NCBI GenBank assembly: GCA_016207765.1
Contig: JACQOY010000134.1
Span: 1-12,321 of the forward strand
Origin: Deltaproteobacteria bacterium
Lineage (GTDB): Bacteria; UBA10199; SBBF01
DNA: 12,321 nt
Direction: 5' to 3'
Position 1 is the first letter of the stretch. Each line of letters opens with the position of its first letter. The position numbers and the translations under genes were made by a program. The notes under the pieces were generated by a model. It worked only from the letters and a program-made list of their open reading frames with translations, searched no databases and was not told the origin of the DNA. This document shows positions 1 to 7,260 of the stretch, one piece after another.

Positions 1-73
1 ATTTTGGGAGACTTTTCGAACTTATTGAAATTCAAGGTAAAATAACGCTATGAACCGGGAGGAAAAAACAGGC

Positions 74-103
74 TTGGTTTGAAAACGGCTCTTTTCTTAA
101 AAT
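74..103 (+). promoter_or_regulatory. Possible sigma70-type promoter upstream of the YhcC-like gene
   Basis: A TTGGTT hexamer (74-79) is followed after 18 bases by TAAAAT (98-103), which would place transcription start near 110 and give a very short leader before the ATG at 122. The match to consensus is moderate and the region is AT-rich, so chance is a real alternative. Bases 1-73 show no convincing gene. Confidence 0.25.
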
Positions 104-121
104 GAGAAATGGTAATCAATT

Positions 122-1093
122 ATGACGCTTTCTTCACCTCCCGGACCTTCTCCAAAAACCAGCGAACGTTACCGGGCTTTTCACCGCGAGGTGCAAAAAA
201 CTTTCGGCGAACGGATTTTCCGCATCACCATCAATACGGGGTTAACCTGTCCCAATATTGATGGAACACGAGCCAAGGGGGGGTGCACCTTTTGCCAAGA
301 CGCCTCTTATCTCGGCTTGAGTTTTCAGGAAGGCCTCTCGGTGGAAAAACAACTCCAAACGGGGATGGAATATGTCCGTACCCGTCACCAAACGGGACGC
401 TTTTTTGCCTATTTCCAGAACGGGACAAATACCCACGCCCCGGTTCCGGTTTTAAAGAAGATCTATAATCAAACTTTGGCGAACAGCAATATTGCGGGGC
501 TCATGATCGGAACCAGGGCGGATTGTCTGGGACCGGAGGTGCTTGACCTCCTCGAAGAACTGAACGGACGAACTTATCTATGGATGGAATTGGGGCTTCA
601 GTCGCACAAAAATGACGTCCTCAAGCGGATCAACCGGGCGCATACCGCCGGGGAATTCGAGTCGGCGGCAAAAAATCTCGACAAAAGAAAAATCAAAGTC
701 TGCGCCCATGTCATTTTGGGGCTCCCCGGTGAAACCCCCGCCGATACCATAGACAAGGCCCGTTTCATCAATCAACTTCCCGTTGCCGGGATTAAAATTC
801 ACAATCTGGTCGTGTTCAAAAAAACCGCGCTTGAAAAACAATACCGGGAAGGAACAATCGCCCTTCAGGACTTGAAAACATACGCGTCCGCATGCACCGA
901 TTTTTTGGAACACCTTCGGCCCGACATCATGGTGCAACGGCTGAATGCCCATGGCCCGCGGGAAATCACCGTGGCTCCCGACTGGTCCATCAACAAAATG
1001 GCGACGATGAACGCAATTCACGATGAACTGGAAAAGAGAGATGCATGGCAGGGGAAAAAACTGGGGTATGAGATCAATGCGCTGACTTCTTGA
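122..1093 (+). CDS. YhcC-type radical SAM protein (TIGR01212 family)
   Basis: 323-residue radical SAM protein of the YhcC/TIGR01212 group. Near the N-terminus it has a spaced cysteine cluster, C43-x11-C55-x2-C58, within a TCPNIDGT...GGCTFC context typical of this family; these cysteines should ligate the [4Fe-4S] cluster that cleaves S-adenosylmethionine. Other family landmarks are GTNTHAPV (about 101-108), GTRADCL (130-136), ELGLQS (156-161) and LGLPGE (199-204). The length is normal for the family. The true substrate is not settled; members have been linked to RNA modification or other radical chemistry, but that is family knowledge, not visible here. The ATG at 122 is the first usable start. 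It lacks a strong Shine-Dalgarno sequence but leaves a normal N-terminal extension before the cluster. The gene is alone on the plus strand here and converges on the minus-strand run that ends at 1108, 14 bases away. Confidence 0.9.
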   Translation: MTLSSPPGPSPKTSERYRAFHREVQKTFGERIFRITINTGLTCPNIDGTRAKGGCTFCQDASYLGLSFQEGLSVEKQLQTGMEYVRTRHQTGRFFAYFQNGTNTHAPVPVLKKIYNQTLANSNIAGLMIGTRADCLGPEVLDLLEELNGRTYLWMELGLQSHKNDVLKRINRAHTAGEFESAAKNLDKRKIKVCAHVILGLPGETPADTIDKARFINQLPVAGIKIHNLVVFKKTALEKQYREGTIALQDLKTYASACTDFLEHLRPDIMVQRLNAHGPREITVAPDWSINKMATMNAIHDELEKRDAWQGKKLGYEINALTS

Positions 1094-1107
1094 GCGATTC
1101 GACCTTG

Positions 1108-1272
1108 TCATCCACCCGCTAGGGTGGCCAGCTTGCAAAGGCGAATATCGGTCTGGTGAAGTTCGATAAATTCCCGGATGTCGGAGGGTTCTTCGCGCAA
1201 GCCGATAACATCCGAACCGATCTTGTCGATCTTCTTGTCAAGTGTCTGAAACCACTCTTCCATTTTTTCCAT
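1108..1272 (-). CDS. Small hypothetical protein, 54 residues
   Basis: A short ORF read from ATG at 1272, preceded by AAGGGG at a five-base spacing, which is a better start than the GTG six codons upstream. The predicted protein begins MEKMEEWFQTLDKKIDKIG and is rich in Glu, Lys, Asp and Ile with roughly heptad-spaced hydrophobics, suggesting a short amphipathic helix or coiled coil. It has no signal peptide or membrane segment. It lies 24 bases downstream of the rlmD-type gene on the same strand and would be the last gene of that transcript. I do not recognise a family. Its good ribosome binding site and position support it being real; its small size and lack of recognisable homology argue for caution. 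It could also be a degraded remnant. Confidence 0.5.
   Translation of the reverse strand: MEKMEEWFQTLDKKIDKIGSDVIGLREEPSDIREFIELHQTDIRLCKLATLAGG
1112..1127. repeat. Short perfect hairpin between convergent genes
   Basis: CCACCC and GGGTGG form a 6-bp perfect stem around a GCTA loop. It lies at the convergent 3' ends of the radical SAM gene and the small minus-strand ORF, overlapping the last codons of the latter. No T-run follows on either strand, so it is not a standard intrinsic terminator, though it could block 3' exonucleases. Confidence 0.3.
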
Positions 1273-1296
1273 AGACACCCCTTGAGTCACAAATAA

Positions 1297-2457
1297 TTAC
1301 GCGGCCTTCACGAAATCGACATCCGCCTCGCAGAGAAAGAGGGCCGCCAGTTCCACATGGGCGGTCTGGGGGAACATGTCGAGCGGCTGGCAGACATCAA
1401 GTCGATACTTCTCGGAACGAAGGCGCAAGGTATCGCGGGCAAAGGTGGCCGGGTTGCATGAAACATAGATGATTTTTTGCGGTTTAAAGGTCATGATCCA
1501 TTCGAGTGATTCGGCAATCCCCCGTCGTGGAGGATCACAAACAAGCGTGTGACAGGCAAATCCGCTTTTCTTCAATTGGGCCAAAACCCGGCTGGTTGTT
1601 CCATGTTTCCAACTGATATTCGACATTCCCGATTCTTTGGCCTTTTTTTTCCCCTCTTCGATTACCTCCTGGTTTTTATCGATCCCCCATACATGACCGG
1701 CCCGGGTAGCTAACGGGAAGGTGAAATTACCGCTCCCGCAGTATAAATCGAAAATCTGGTCGGTTTTTTTCGGATCGGCCATCTCGAGGACTAATTGGAC
1801 CAATTTTTCGTTCTGATCGGGATTCACCTGCGAAAAACCTGACGCGTCATCGACGCGGAGTTCGAGGGGCCATTGATCGGGGTTGAGGGCTTGGGGCTTG
1901 GCTGGGGATTGGGAGATCTGGATCTCAGGTTTCGGGTTTGCAAGCGATTCACGAAGGGCATGCAATTTCTGATTCAACATTTCATCGGCAATCAGGCATT
2001 TTTCAATTTCCACAATCTCGTGGCTTTGCGCCTTGAAAAAACCGATTTTCCCCTCACGGTCGCGCTGGATTTGAATCCGGTTTCGGTAGTTCAAGATTTT
2101 TGGCGAAGGGATCACCTCCTCGATTGTTGCGTCGGGCATTTTGGCAATCCGGCGGAGGGCATCAAGCACAATTTCTTTTTTCCATTTGAGTTGGGCCTCG
2201 TAGCTCATCTGCTGAAGTTGACACCCCCCACAGTTGAAAAACCAGGGGCAGGGAGGATCGGCGCGATCCGGCGATGTTTGGATAATCTCGAGAATCCGAC
2301 CACGATCGTAATCTTTCTGTTCTTCCTCAATCTGGACAGACACAACATCGCCGGGAACCCCCCACGGAATAAAAATCACCTTCCCCAAATAGCGGGCCAG
2401 CCCTTCCCCCTCGGAATTCAGTTTTTCGATGGTGACGGTTATTTTGGGGAGTTCCAT
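1297..2457 (-). CDS. rlmD: 23S rRNA (uracil-C5)-methyltransferase, RlmD/RumA family
   Basis: 386-residue class I SAM-dependent methyltransferase of the TrmA/RlmC/RlmD family, which makes 5-methyluridine in RNA through a covalent cysteine intermediate. An N-terminal TRAM-like RNA-binding domain spans about residues 5-60. A [4Fe-4S] cluster motif follows, C70-x5-C76-x2-C79, with the fourth cysteine at C154. The SAM motif FDLYCGSGNF is at 236-245, DPPRRG at 308-313, and the catalytic SCNPATFARD has its nucleophile at C334, followed by HVE with the expected general base E369. The cluster argues for RlmD/RlmC-type rather than TrmA; RlmD versus RlmCD specificity cannot be decided here. Residues about 173-196 form an unusual Pro/Gln-rich stretch that looks like a low-complexity insert. 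Start is ATG at 2457, preceded by AGGAT at very short spacing, so initiation may be weak. Confidence 0.9.
   Translation of the reverse strand: MELPKITVTIEKLNSEGEGLARYLGKVIFIPWGVPGDVVSVQIEEEQKDYDRGRILEIIQTSPDRADPPCPWFFNCGGCQLQQMSYEAQLKWKKEIVLDALRRIAKMPDATIEEVIPSPKILNYRNRIQIQRDREGKIGFFKAQSHEIVEIEKCLIADEMLNQKLHALRESLANPKPEIQISQSPAKPQALNPDQWPLELRVDDASGFSQVNPDQNEKLVQLVLEMADPKKTDQIFDLYCGSGNFTFPLATRAGHVWGIDKNQEVIEEGKKKAKESGMSNISWKHGTTSRVLAQLKKSGFACHTLVCDPPRRGIAESLEWIMTFKPQKIIYVSCNPATFARDTLRLRSEKYRLDVCQPLDMFPQTAHVELAALFLCEADVDFVKAA
1883..1941. repeat. Low-complexity insert within rlmD
   Basis: On the coding (minus) strand this stretch consists of degenerate CCNAA/CCCAA-type words with an embedded inverted repeat, GAGATC-CA-GATCTC. 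It encodes a Pro/Lys/Gln-rich segment (about residues 173-192) between the iron-sulfur region and the SAM-binding fold, where family members vary in length. Direct observation is the base composition; that it is an inserted element is inferred. Confidence 0.4.
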
Positions 2458-2462
2458 ATCCT

Positions 2463-2542
2463 GTAGGGGCGATCCTTGCCTGCCCGCCGGTCGTCAGGAG
2501 GGTGATCGCCCATTGTTGGGTGAACACGAGGTTCACCCCTAC
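2463..2542. repeat. Composite palindromic intergenic element (GTAGGGG/CCCCTAC ends)
   Basis: An 80-bp element in the gap between the M48-like gene and rlmD. Its ends are the inverted pair GTAGGGG (2463-2469) and CCCCTAC (2536-2542). Inside are two stem-loops: GGGCGATC (2467-2474) with GATCGCCC (2504-2511), and GGGTGAAC (2518-2525) with GTTCACCC (2531-2538) around a 5-base loop. The loop of the first stem carries a CCTGCCCGCCGGTCGTCAGG segment with its own partial symmetry, suggesting one repeat nested in another. No T-tract follows on the transcribed strand, so a terminator role is unlikely. Shares its ends with the palindrome at 10558-10585. Confidence 0.7.
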
Positions 2543-2571
2543 GCAAAGAAAAGTCAAAGGAGAAAAAGGGG

Positions 2572-3264
2572 TTACGCTATATCCAATAGAATCGAATCGT
2601 ACTCGCGAGAGAGTTGCGACTTGGGAAAGAGTTGCCGGGCGAGATCGGCCTTTCGTTTTTCGGCCTCGTAGCCATAGCGGATGACCTGTGCACGGATTTC
2701 GGGGGCGTGGTATTTGTAGTTATGCGTCTCCCCCTTCTCCCGCGTGAGAAAATTGACAATTCCCTTGGTGCCATAACCCATCTGAAACAAAAGACGGCCG
2801 GAGATTTCGTCCGCCAGTGTTTCGTGCGCCCGCCGGAGCTCGAAAATCTGGTCCCAGTTGAGTTGCTGAATCTCTTCGCGCGGCGGCTTTAACGCGCAGG
2901 AATGGCCCCACTCGTGAGCCAGAACACCGGCGATGGTTTCCTCCTCATCCACATGGCGAGACAGAAAATCGACCCCCACATAAACAATATCGTTGTCGTC
3001 GATACAGGCGGTTGTCCCCCTGGCGGGGACAAGGCGGCATTTTTTGTTTTTCAGGTGATTGAGCCGGCGTTTTAAGCGGCTTAAAAAGCCGGAGGGAGAA
3101 AAAAGGGCCGCAAGTTGCCCGATCTCTTCAAGCGACAAGACAACCGGAGGGACTTCACCAAGCGTTTTTTGTTCGGAACCTTCGACCGTTCCCCCGGAAC
3201 GAATGGTGGGAATCCCCCGTAAAATAAGGTGGGTTCCGGCTGAAGTGAGTCCTTCGACTTTCAT
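2572..3264 (-). CDS. M48-like zinc metallopeptidase, soluble
   Basis: 230-residue protein with the zincin motif HEWGH (about 117-121), where the two histidines bind zinc and the glutamate is catalytic. The downstream segment HETLADEISGRLLF (about 147-160) supplies the likely third ligand glutamate in the arrangement seen in M48 peptidases (ADE followed by small and hydrophobic residues). A later HAPEIRAQV (about 186-194) resembles the conserved region after the third ligand in that family. There is no signal peptide and no convincing transmembrane helix, so it is probably cytosolic, unlike HtpX; the length is short. The ATG at 3264 is preferred over a TTG one codon earlier; neither has a clear ribosome binding site. 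It lies 53 bases after thiL. Substrate is unknown. It could belong to a DUF-level zincin family rather than M48 proper. Confidence 0.7.
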   Translation of the reverse strand: MKVEGLTSAGTHLILRGIPTIRSGGTVEGSEQKTLGEVPPVVLSLEEIGQLAALFSPSGFLSRLKRRLNHLKNKKCRLVPARGTTACIDDNDIVYVGVDFLSRHVDEEETIAGVLAHEWGHSCALKPPREEIQQLNWDQIFELRRAHETLADEISGRLLFQMGYGTKGIVNFLTREKGETHNYKYHAPEIRAQVIRYGYEAEKRKADLARQLFPKSQLSREYDSILLDIA

Positions 3265-3317
3265 CAAGTGTTAAAATAACATTGGAGGGGGAAATCCGCA
3301 AGGGTGAGGCCGGTTGG

Positions 3318-4301
3318 TTATTTGAAATGATCAAACCCCTTTTTGACCTTCTTCAACTCGATGCCGGTTTCGTCAAATACCTTTAGCCCCTCTTCGGCAT
3401 CGACAATCGAGCCGATGGGATAAAATTTGAACCCAACCTTTTGCGCCCGCTTCTGCATTTCGTCCTCTGTTACAGGATCAACCGTAAAAAGGAGTTGATA
3501 ATCTTCCCCACCCCCCAGTACCAGGTCATGGAGAGACAATTTATACTCACGCGCCAGGAGATCCAAATCCTTTTCGCGGGGAATCCGCTCGAATTGAAGC
3601 TTCGCCCCGACATGACTTTGCTCCAAAATATGTTCCAAATCCTGCAAAAGACCGTCGCTCAAATCAATCATCGAGGTGACCCCCGTTTCTTTCCCCAAAA
3701 ATTGCCCAGCCCCAATTCGGGGGCGCGGCGTTTTATGGGCCCTGACATGGGGTGATTCATTGGCCTTTCCTTTTTTCAACAGGTGAAAGCCGAGGGCCGA
3801 GGAACCAAGCGGGCCGGTGACAAAAACCAGATCCCCCTTTTTGGCCCCTTTTCTGAATTTGCAATGCCTCATTTCCACTTCCCCGATCTGGGTCAGACTG
3901 GCCCAAAATCCGTTGGGGGAACGGGAAATATCGCCTCCGACAATCGATACATTAAAGCTTTGCGCCTCCTGCAAAAAACCGGCGGTGATTTCATCGATCC
4001 ATTTTTCCTTCATCGTTTCCGGAATGCCAAGGGTAATCAGGGCGTACTTGGGAGTCCCTCCCATGGCCGCAATATCGCTTAAAGAAACGGCAAAAGCCTT
4101 TTTCCCCACTTCAAAGGCGGTAAAATATTTCAGATCAAAGTGGACTTTTTCCACCACGCAATCGGTGGTCATCAGGGAATAAAAACCTCCCCCTTTTTCG
4201 ACGACAGCGCAGTCATCGCCAATGCCGCATATGACCTGCGGATTGTGGAGAGCTACCTGTTGCTGGATTTTGGCGATGAGTTGGAACTCGGAGAGGTTCA
4301 T
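3318..4301 (-). CDS. thiL: Thiamine-monophosphate kinase ThiL
   Basis: 327-residue ThiL, which phosphorylates thiamine monophosphate to thiamine diphosphate, the last step of cofactor synthesis, in the cytosol. It has the AIR-synthetase-like fold with family motifs in order: GIGDDCAVV (26-34) binding Mg-ATP, TDCVVEKVHF (46-55), SDIAAMGGTP (75-84), GGDISRS (122-128), DLSDGLLQDL (213-222) and GGGEDYQLLF (263-272). The length is typical. The ATG at 4301 is chosen because ThiL proteins normally begin a few residues before the EF-LI motif; an in-frame TTG at 4319 would add six residues. The ATG overlaps the stop of a possible 24-codon ORF in a TGATG arrangement, so translation may be coupled. Neighbours are an LpoA-like lipoprotein 143 bases upstream and an M48-like peptidase downstream. 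No TPP riboswitch is visible in the short leader. Confidence 0.93.
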   Translation of the reverse strand: MNLSEFQLIAKIQQQVALHNPQVICGIGDDCAVVEKGGGFYSLMTTDCVVEKVHFDLKYFTAFEVGKKAFAVSLSDIAAMGGTPKYALITLGIPETMKEKWIDEITAGFLQEAQSFNVSIVGGDISRSPNGFWASLTQIGEVEMRHCKFRKGAKKGDLVFVTGPLGSSALGFHLLKKGKANESPHVRAHKTPRPRIGAGQFLGKETGVTSMIDLSDGLLQDLEHILEQSHVGAKLQFERIPREKDLDLLAREYKLSLHDLVLGGGEDYQLLFTVDPVTEDEMQKRAQKVGFKFYPIGSIVDAEEGLKVFDETGIELKKVKKGFDHFK

Positions 4302-4375
4302 CAGATTCTTGCTCTGCAATTTCTACCTGTTTTGCGAAGAAGCCTGCGAACTGTTTGAAGATCCATACGCACCAT
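4301..4375 (-). CDS. Possible 24-residue upstream ORF (leader) of thiL
   Basis: ATG at 4375 opens a short frame, MVRMDLQTVRRLLRKTG and seven further residues, that ends in TGA sharing its last base with the thiL ATG (TGATG). It is Arg-rich (7 of 24). Such overlaps allow reinitiation on the downstream gene. There is no clear ribosome binding site for this frame and its size is within chance expectation, so it may be untranslated leader. Confidence 0.2.
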   Translation of the reverse strand: MVRMDLQTVRRLLRKTGRNCRARI

Positions 4376-4383
4376 TTGGCCGG

Positions 4384-4442
4384 CGGCCCTGCCCCAACGA
4401 GGGACCCATCCACGAAGTGGTCCCCCTTTGGGATCGGGGCCG
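4384..4442. repeat. GC-rich nested inverted repeat downstream of the lipoprotein gene
   Basis: Located two bases after the stop of the LpoA-like gene. The outer arms are CGGCCC (4384-4389) and GGGCCG (4437-4442); inner arms GGGACC (4401-4406) and GGTCCC (4419-4424) enclose a further CCAC-GAA-GTGG hairpin. No T-run follows, so it is not a typical intrinsic terminator. It resembles a REP-like element and could stabilise or attenuate the transcript between the lipoprotein gene and thiL. Confidence 0.45.
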
Positions 4443-4444
4443 CC

Positions 4445-6406
4445 TTAATTCCCGGTCTGGCGAATACCGCCTTCGCCCACCGTCAGGGTAAACGGCGAAA
4501 TGACGGCATTCCCTCCGCCATTGAACGATTGAATGCCGGTAGCCCCGCCAAGACCGCCGATCGCCAACAAGGCATCTTTGATGTCGCTTCGTTTGAAGGT
4601 CCCGGACCGGGAGACCGCCTCACGCACAAACCAGACAGCGTCAAACCCGATCGCCTCCAGGCTGTTTGGGGAACGACCAAAGGCCGAACGAAAACCGCTT
4701 ACAAAAGCGGGCGCTTTGCCGGCACGGTTTCCCGAATAGAAAATATCGAGGAAAAAACTTCCCGGATAATCGACCGTCAGCTCGGATGAAAGGGCCGAAT
4801 CGTTCCAGGCATTGGTCCCCAAAAGAGTGATGCCTGCGATACCCGACAGTTTCAAATAGGGGATCAGATGATTGACCACCCGGTAACTGTCGGGAATAAA
4901 GAGAGCGTCAAAACCGGCGGTGGTGCCGGTATAGGAAAAACGGGCCTGACCGAGTTTGAGGCGGCGAACATCGTCCGCCAGATCGGGCTTGGAAGGGTTA
5001 TAGGCCGCCTTCGCCACGATTTTACCTCCTTGAGACCGCACCTCAGAAACAAAGAGATCACTCATTTCCTGGCCGTAGTTTGAAGAGGGATAAAGAATTG
5101 CAAAACTTCGTTTGCCACGGCTTCTCGCCTTGGAAACCAGATCGCGAATCTGCTGACCGGCCGGATAACCCATGGGAAAGATATAATCCCCCATTTCACC
5201 AAGCCCCGGCTTTTGGGTGATGGGAAAGAGAGGAATGTTTATCTGCTCGGCCCGTTTCGAGGCCACCTCGGCCAACGGCCCCGACATGGGCCCGATAATG
5301 GCGGAGACACGCTCATTTTCCAGATCGTCCATCGTTTTGGCGACTTCTTCCGGGAGGCTTCCGGAATCGCGGACAACCAGCTGAATCTTCTGGGCCGTCA
5401 CATCCTTGCCGAGTGTCGCCAGACATTCTGCCTGCGCGCCGGCGGCGCATTCAACACCATTGAGCACCGCCCTGCCATAGGCCGCCTGCGGGCCCGACAA
5501 GGGGAGAAGAACGCCGATTTTCAAAACATCCCTGTCCCGGGAAACCGAAACGGCGCCCCCCAATTCCCTCAACATTTGCCGCGCCGAACCCGCGTATTCG
5601 TGCTTGGGCCAGCTATCGACGAATTCGGAGAGCTTGCGGCGGGCCCCATCGGCATCGCCCGCCTCTACCAGGGTCTTGCCCCACTTGTATTCAACGTAAC
5701 TTTTCGAAAACGTTTTTGGATAACTGCGAAACCAGGCGGGAATGCGGTTTCCCGGAAGCGGAGAGGTGACAAACCCCCGCAGACGTTGCATAACCTCACG
5801 CTTGGGGAGCAGATCTTCGGCCGATAGATCGGACAGGGACGGATCGGTTCCTTCTTCATAAATATCGGCCATGCGGAGAATGGAATAGTCGATTTCCTGG
5901 CGGGAAACGCCCAGTTTTTCGCCGGCCAGCACCTTCGTCGAGTAGAGACGAAGATTCAGTTTGGCCATCAACGCTTCCGGCTTGGCTTGGTTCAAATATT
6001 CAAGGGCCCGGCGAAAATCAGAAAATTTGTAGGCGGAATAACCCGCCATGAGCGCCCCTTTGGACCGGTAAGCGGGGTCGGGTGATCTTTTCATCAGGAT
6101 TTCAAACTCGCCGATGGCGGGAGCCCACTGGCTTTGAAGGAAATAAATTTTGCCGATTTTGTAATAAGCCTCGTCGGTGAGTTGATTGTAGGCAAAGGCG
6201 GCAATGAACTTCTCGTATTCCTTCAATGCGGCATTCAGATTCCGCCTGTTGTAGAACCCCTCGGCAATCTGGAAGGCCGACCTCATCGAGGAATCAACCT
6301 CCGCCGGATAAACCGGTTTCTTTTTCCCAATGCCGCCACAGGCCGCAAGGCTTAAGGCACAACCCAGAAAAATGAAGATCCGCAAATTTTTGGTGAAGTG
6401 TTTCAA
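4445..6406 (-). CDS. LpoA-like outer-membrane lipoprotein: TPR plus periplasmic binding protein fold
   Basis: About 653 residues from a TTG at 6406. The N-terminus has a basic region, hydrophobic stretch (about 10-20) and a lipobox LAAC with the lipidated cysteine at 23, so it is an exported lipoprotein. Residues about 42-142 contain tetratricopeptide-like helical repeats; a further TPR-like segment lies near 235-280. From about 294 to the end is a type 1 periplasmic binding protein domain (KIGVLLPLSGPQAAYG near 296; IIGPMSGP near 370; FAILYPSSNYG near 435), as in branched-chain amino-acid receptors. This order matches LpoA, the outer-membrane activator of penicillin-binding protein 1A, and related 'penicillin-binding protein activator' proteins of proteobacteria. 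A GTG at 6433 is an alternative start; an ATG-less frame further upstream overlaps the dnaJ-like gene and would bury the signal peptide. Function as a peptidoglycan synthesis regulator is inferred; a ligand-binding role is possible. Confidence 0.8.
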   Translation of the reverse strand: MKHFTKNLRIFIFLGCALSLAACGGIGKKKPVYPAEVDSSMRSAFQIAEGFYNRRNLNAALKEYEKFIAAFAYNQLTDEAYYKIGKIYFLQSQWAPAIGEFEILMKRSPDPAYRSKGALMAGYSAYKFSDFRRALEYLNQAKPEALMAKLNLRLYSTKVLAGEKLGVSRQEIDYSILRMADIYEEGTDPSLSDLSAEDLLPKREVMQRLRGFVTSPLPGNRIPAWFRSYPKTFSKSYVEYKWGKTLVEAGDADGARRKLSEFVDSWPKHEYAGSARQMLRELGGAVSVSRDRDVLKIGVLLPLSGPQAAYGRAVLNGVECAAGAQAECLATLGKDVTAQKIQLVVRDSGSLPEEVAKTMDDLENERVSAIIGPMSGPLAEVASKRAEQINIPLFPITQKPGLGEMGDYIFPMGYPAGQQIRDLVSKARSRGKRSFAILYPSSNYGQEMSDLFVSEVRSQGGKIVAKAAYNPSKPDLADDVRRLKLGQARFSYTGTTAGFDALFIPDSYRVVNHLIPYLKLSGIAGITLLGTNAWNDSALSSELTVDYPGSFFLDIFYSGNRAGKAPAFVSGFRSAFGRSPNSLEAIGFDAVWFVREAVSRSGTFKRSDIKDALLAIGGLGGATGIQSFNGGGNAVISPFTLTVGEGGIRQTGN

Positions 6407-6447
6407 GACAGTTTTTTTCTTCTCATAGAACACAAGACATTTCAACA

Positions 6448-7260
6448 CTAAATCGGGGGCTTTGCCGATCGGGCAAACAACCGCCGCCACCAGGAGAGTT
6501 TGGCCTCATTTTTCACCTTGAGCCGGACCAGAGCATGAAGTTTTTGTCCCGTGGACAAATCGGTTGACCGAAGCGTGTAGGCAAAACCGGCGGAGAGGCC
6601 GGCGGGAATTTCCACCTCCTGTTTCCTCAACACCTCCATCCTCCCAAAACCATTGCAGGAGGAACAGGGATGGCTTACCTTTCTCCCCCGCCCTTCACAA
6701 CGGGGGCAAACCTTCCACCGTGTTTCGTTTCCATAGGTTGTCTTGATTTGTCCGCTCCCGAAACAGTAGGTGCAAATAGCCGCATGGGAATTGGACGCCG
6801 AGCCGCTTCCGCGACAAAGCCGGCATTTTTCATAACCGATAAGCCTGGCTTTTTTTCTGACCCCATGCGCCAGTTCCCGGTGGGTTATTTCCATGTCCTG
6901 AGGCTTCTGCAAACCTAAAACCCGGTCTTCCCGGCTAAAACCGAATATATCATCGAAAATGTCTTCCAAGTCCTTGACCGTTGCGGTTTTGGAGGCCGCC
7001 GTGGGGGATGAGTCTCCCTTTCCCGCCCACTTTTTCAAATTGCAGACAAGGTAATTGTACGCCTCGGTGCACTCGCGAAACGATTCGGCGGCGGCGGAGC
7101 ACGAAGTCCCCGGAGGGGGGTCCCCGGAGGGGGTGGAGGCATTTTCAGGGTTGCGGTCGGGGTGATATTTAAGGGCAAGCCGATGATACGCTTTTTTGAC
7201 CTCCTGTGGTTTAGGCGGGTCTTTCAAGGAGAGAATCTTGAGGGCTTGATGATAGTTCAA
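6448..7260 (-). CDS. DnaJ-like J-domain protein with zinc fingers and a shortened C-terminus
   Basis: 270-residue co-chaperone predicted to stimulate an Hsp70 ATPase. An N-terminal J domain (about 1-72) carries the essential HPD at 33-35. Four CxxCxGxG zinc-binding repeats follow: CRLCRGSG (146), CTYCFGSG (163), CPRCEGRG (185) and CSSCNGFG (199). After these comes VEIPAG (216-221) and a short remainder of the first C-terminal domain, ending in a Trp/Arg/Lys-rich tail. Compared with a type I DnaJ of about 370 residues, it lacks the Gly/Phe-rich linker, the second substrate-binding domain and the dimerisation region. Between HPD helix and helix III there is an extra run of about 14 residues (40-54) encoded by a 14-bp tandem repeat. 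It starts at TTG 7260, overlapping the grpE stop in TTGA, so translation is probably coupled to grpE. It is probably a specialised J-protein rather than the main DnaJ. Confidence 0.82.
   Translation of the reverse strand: MNYHQALKILSLKDPPKPQEVKKAYHRLALKYHPDRNPENASTPSGDPPPGTSCSAAAESFRECTEAYNYLVCNLKKWAGKGDSSPTAASKTATVKDLEDIFDDIFGFSREDRVLGLQKPQDMEITHRELAHGVRKKARLIGYEKCRLCRGSGSASNSHAAICTYCFGSGQIKTTYGNETRWKVCPRCEGRGRKVSHPCSSCNGFGRMEVLRKQEVEIPAGLSAGFAYTLRSTDLSTGQKLHALVRLKVKNEAKLSWWRRLFARSAKPPI
7106..7133. repeat. 14-bp perfect tandem duplication inside the dnaJ-like gene
   Basis: Two exact copies of GTCCCCGGAGGGGG lie head to tail (7106-7119 and 7120-7133). Each copy contains a CCCC-GGA-GGGG mini-hairpin. 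The 14-bp period is not a multiple of three, so the two copies are read in different frames, yet the gene stays open, encoding a Pro/Gly/Ser-rich insert in the J domain. Confidence 0.75.

Noticed and set aside
104..124. A Fur-box-like word (TGGTAATCAATTATGA) just before the YhcC-like start
   Set aside because: Only part of one half matches the Fur consensus, the AT-rich context makes this common, and no iron-related gene is adjacent.
578..1138. 186-residue minus-strand frame opposite the radical SAM gene
   Set aside because: It is antisense to clear radical SAM motifs and has no recognisable domain, so it is a shadow frame.
2429..2671. Plus-strand frame across the rlmD/M48 gap containing CLPAGRQEGD
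   Set aside because: The peptide is a by-product of translating the palindromic element; the frame overlaps two well-supported minus-strand genes.
3188..3200. GTTCC-CCC-GGAAC hairpin within the M48-like gene
   Set aside because: A 5-bp stem in GC-rich coding DNA is expected by chance, and it shares no sequence with the other elements.
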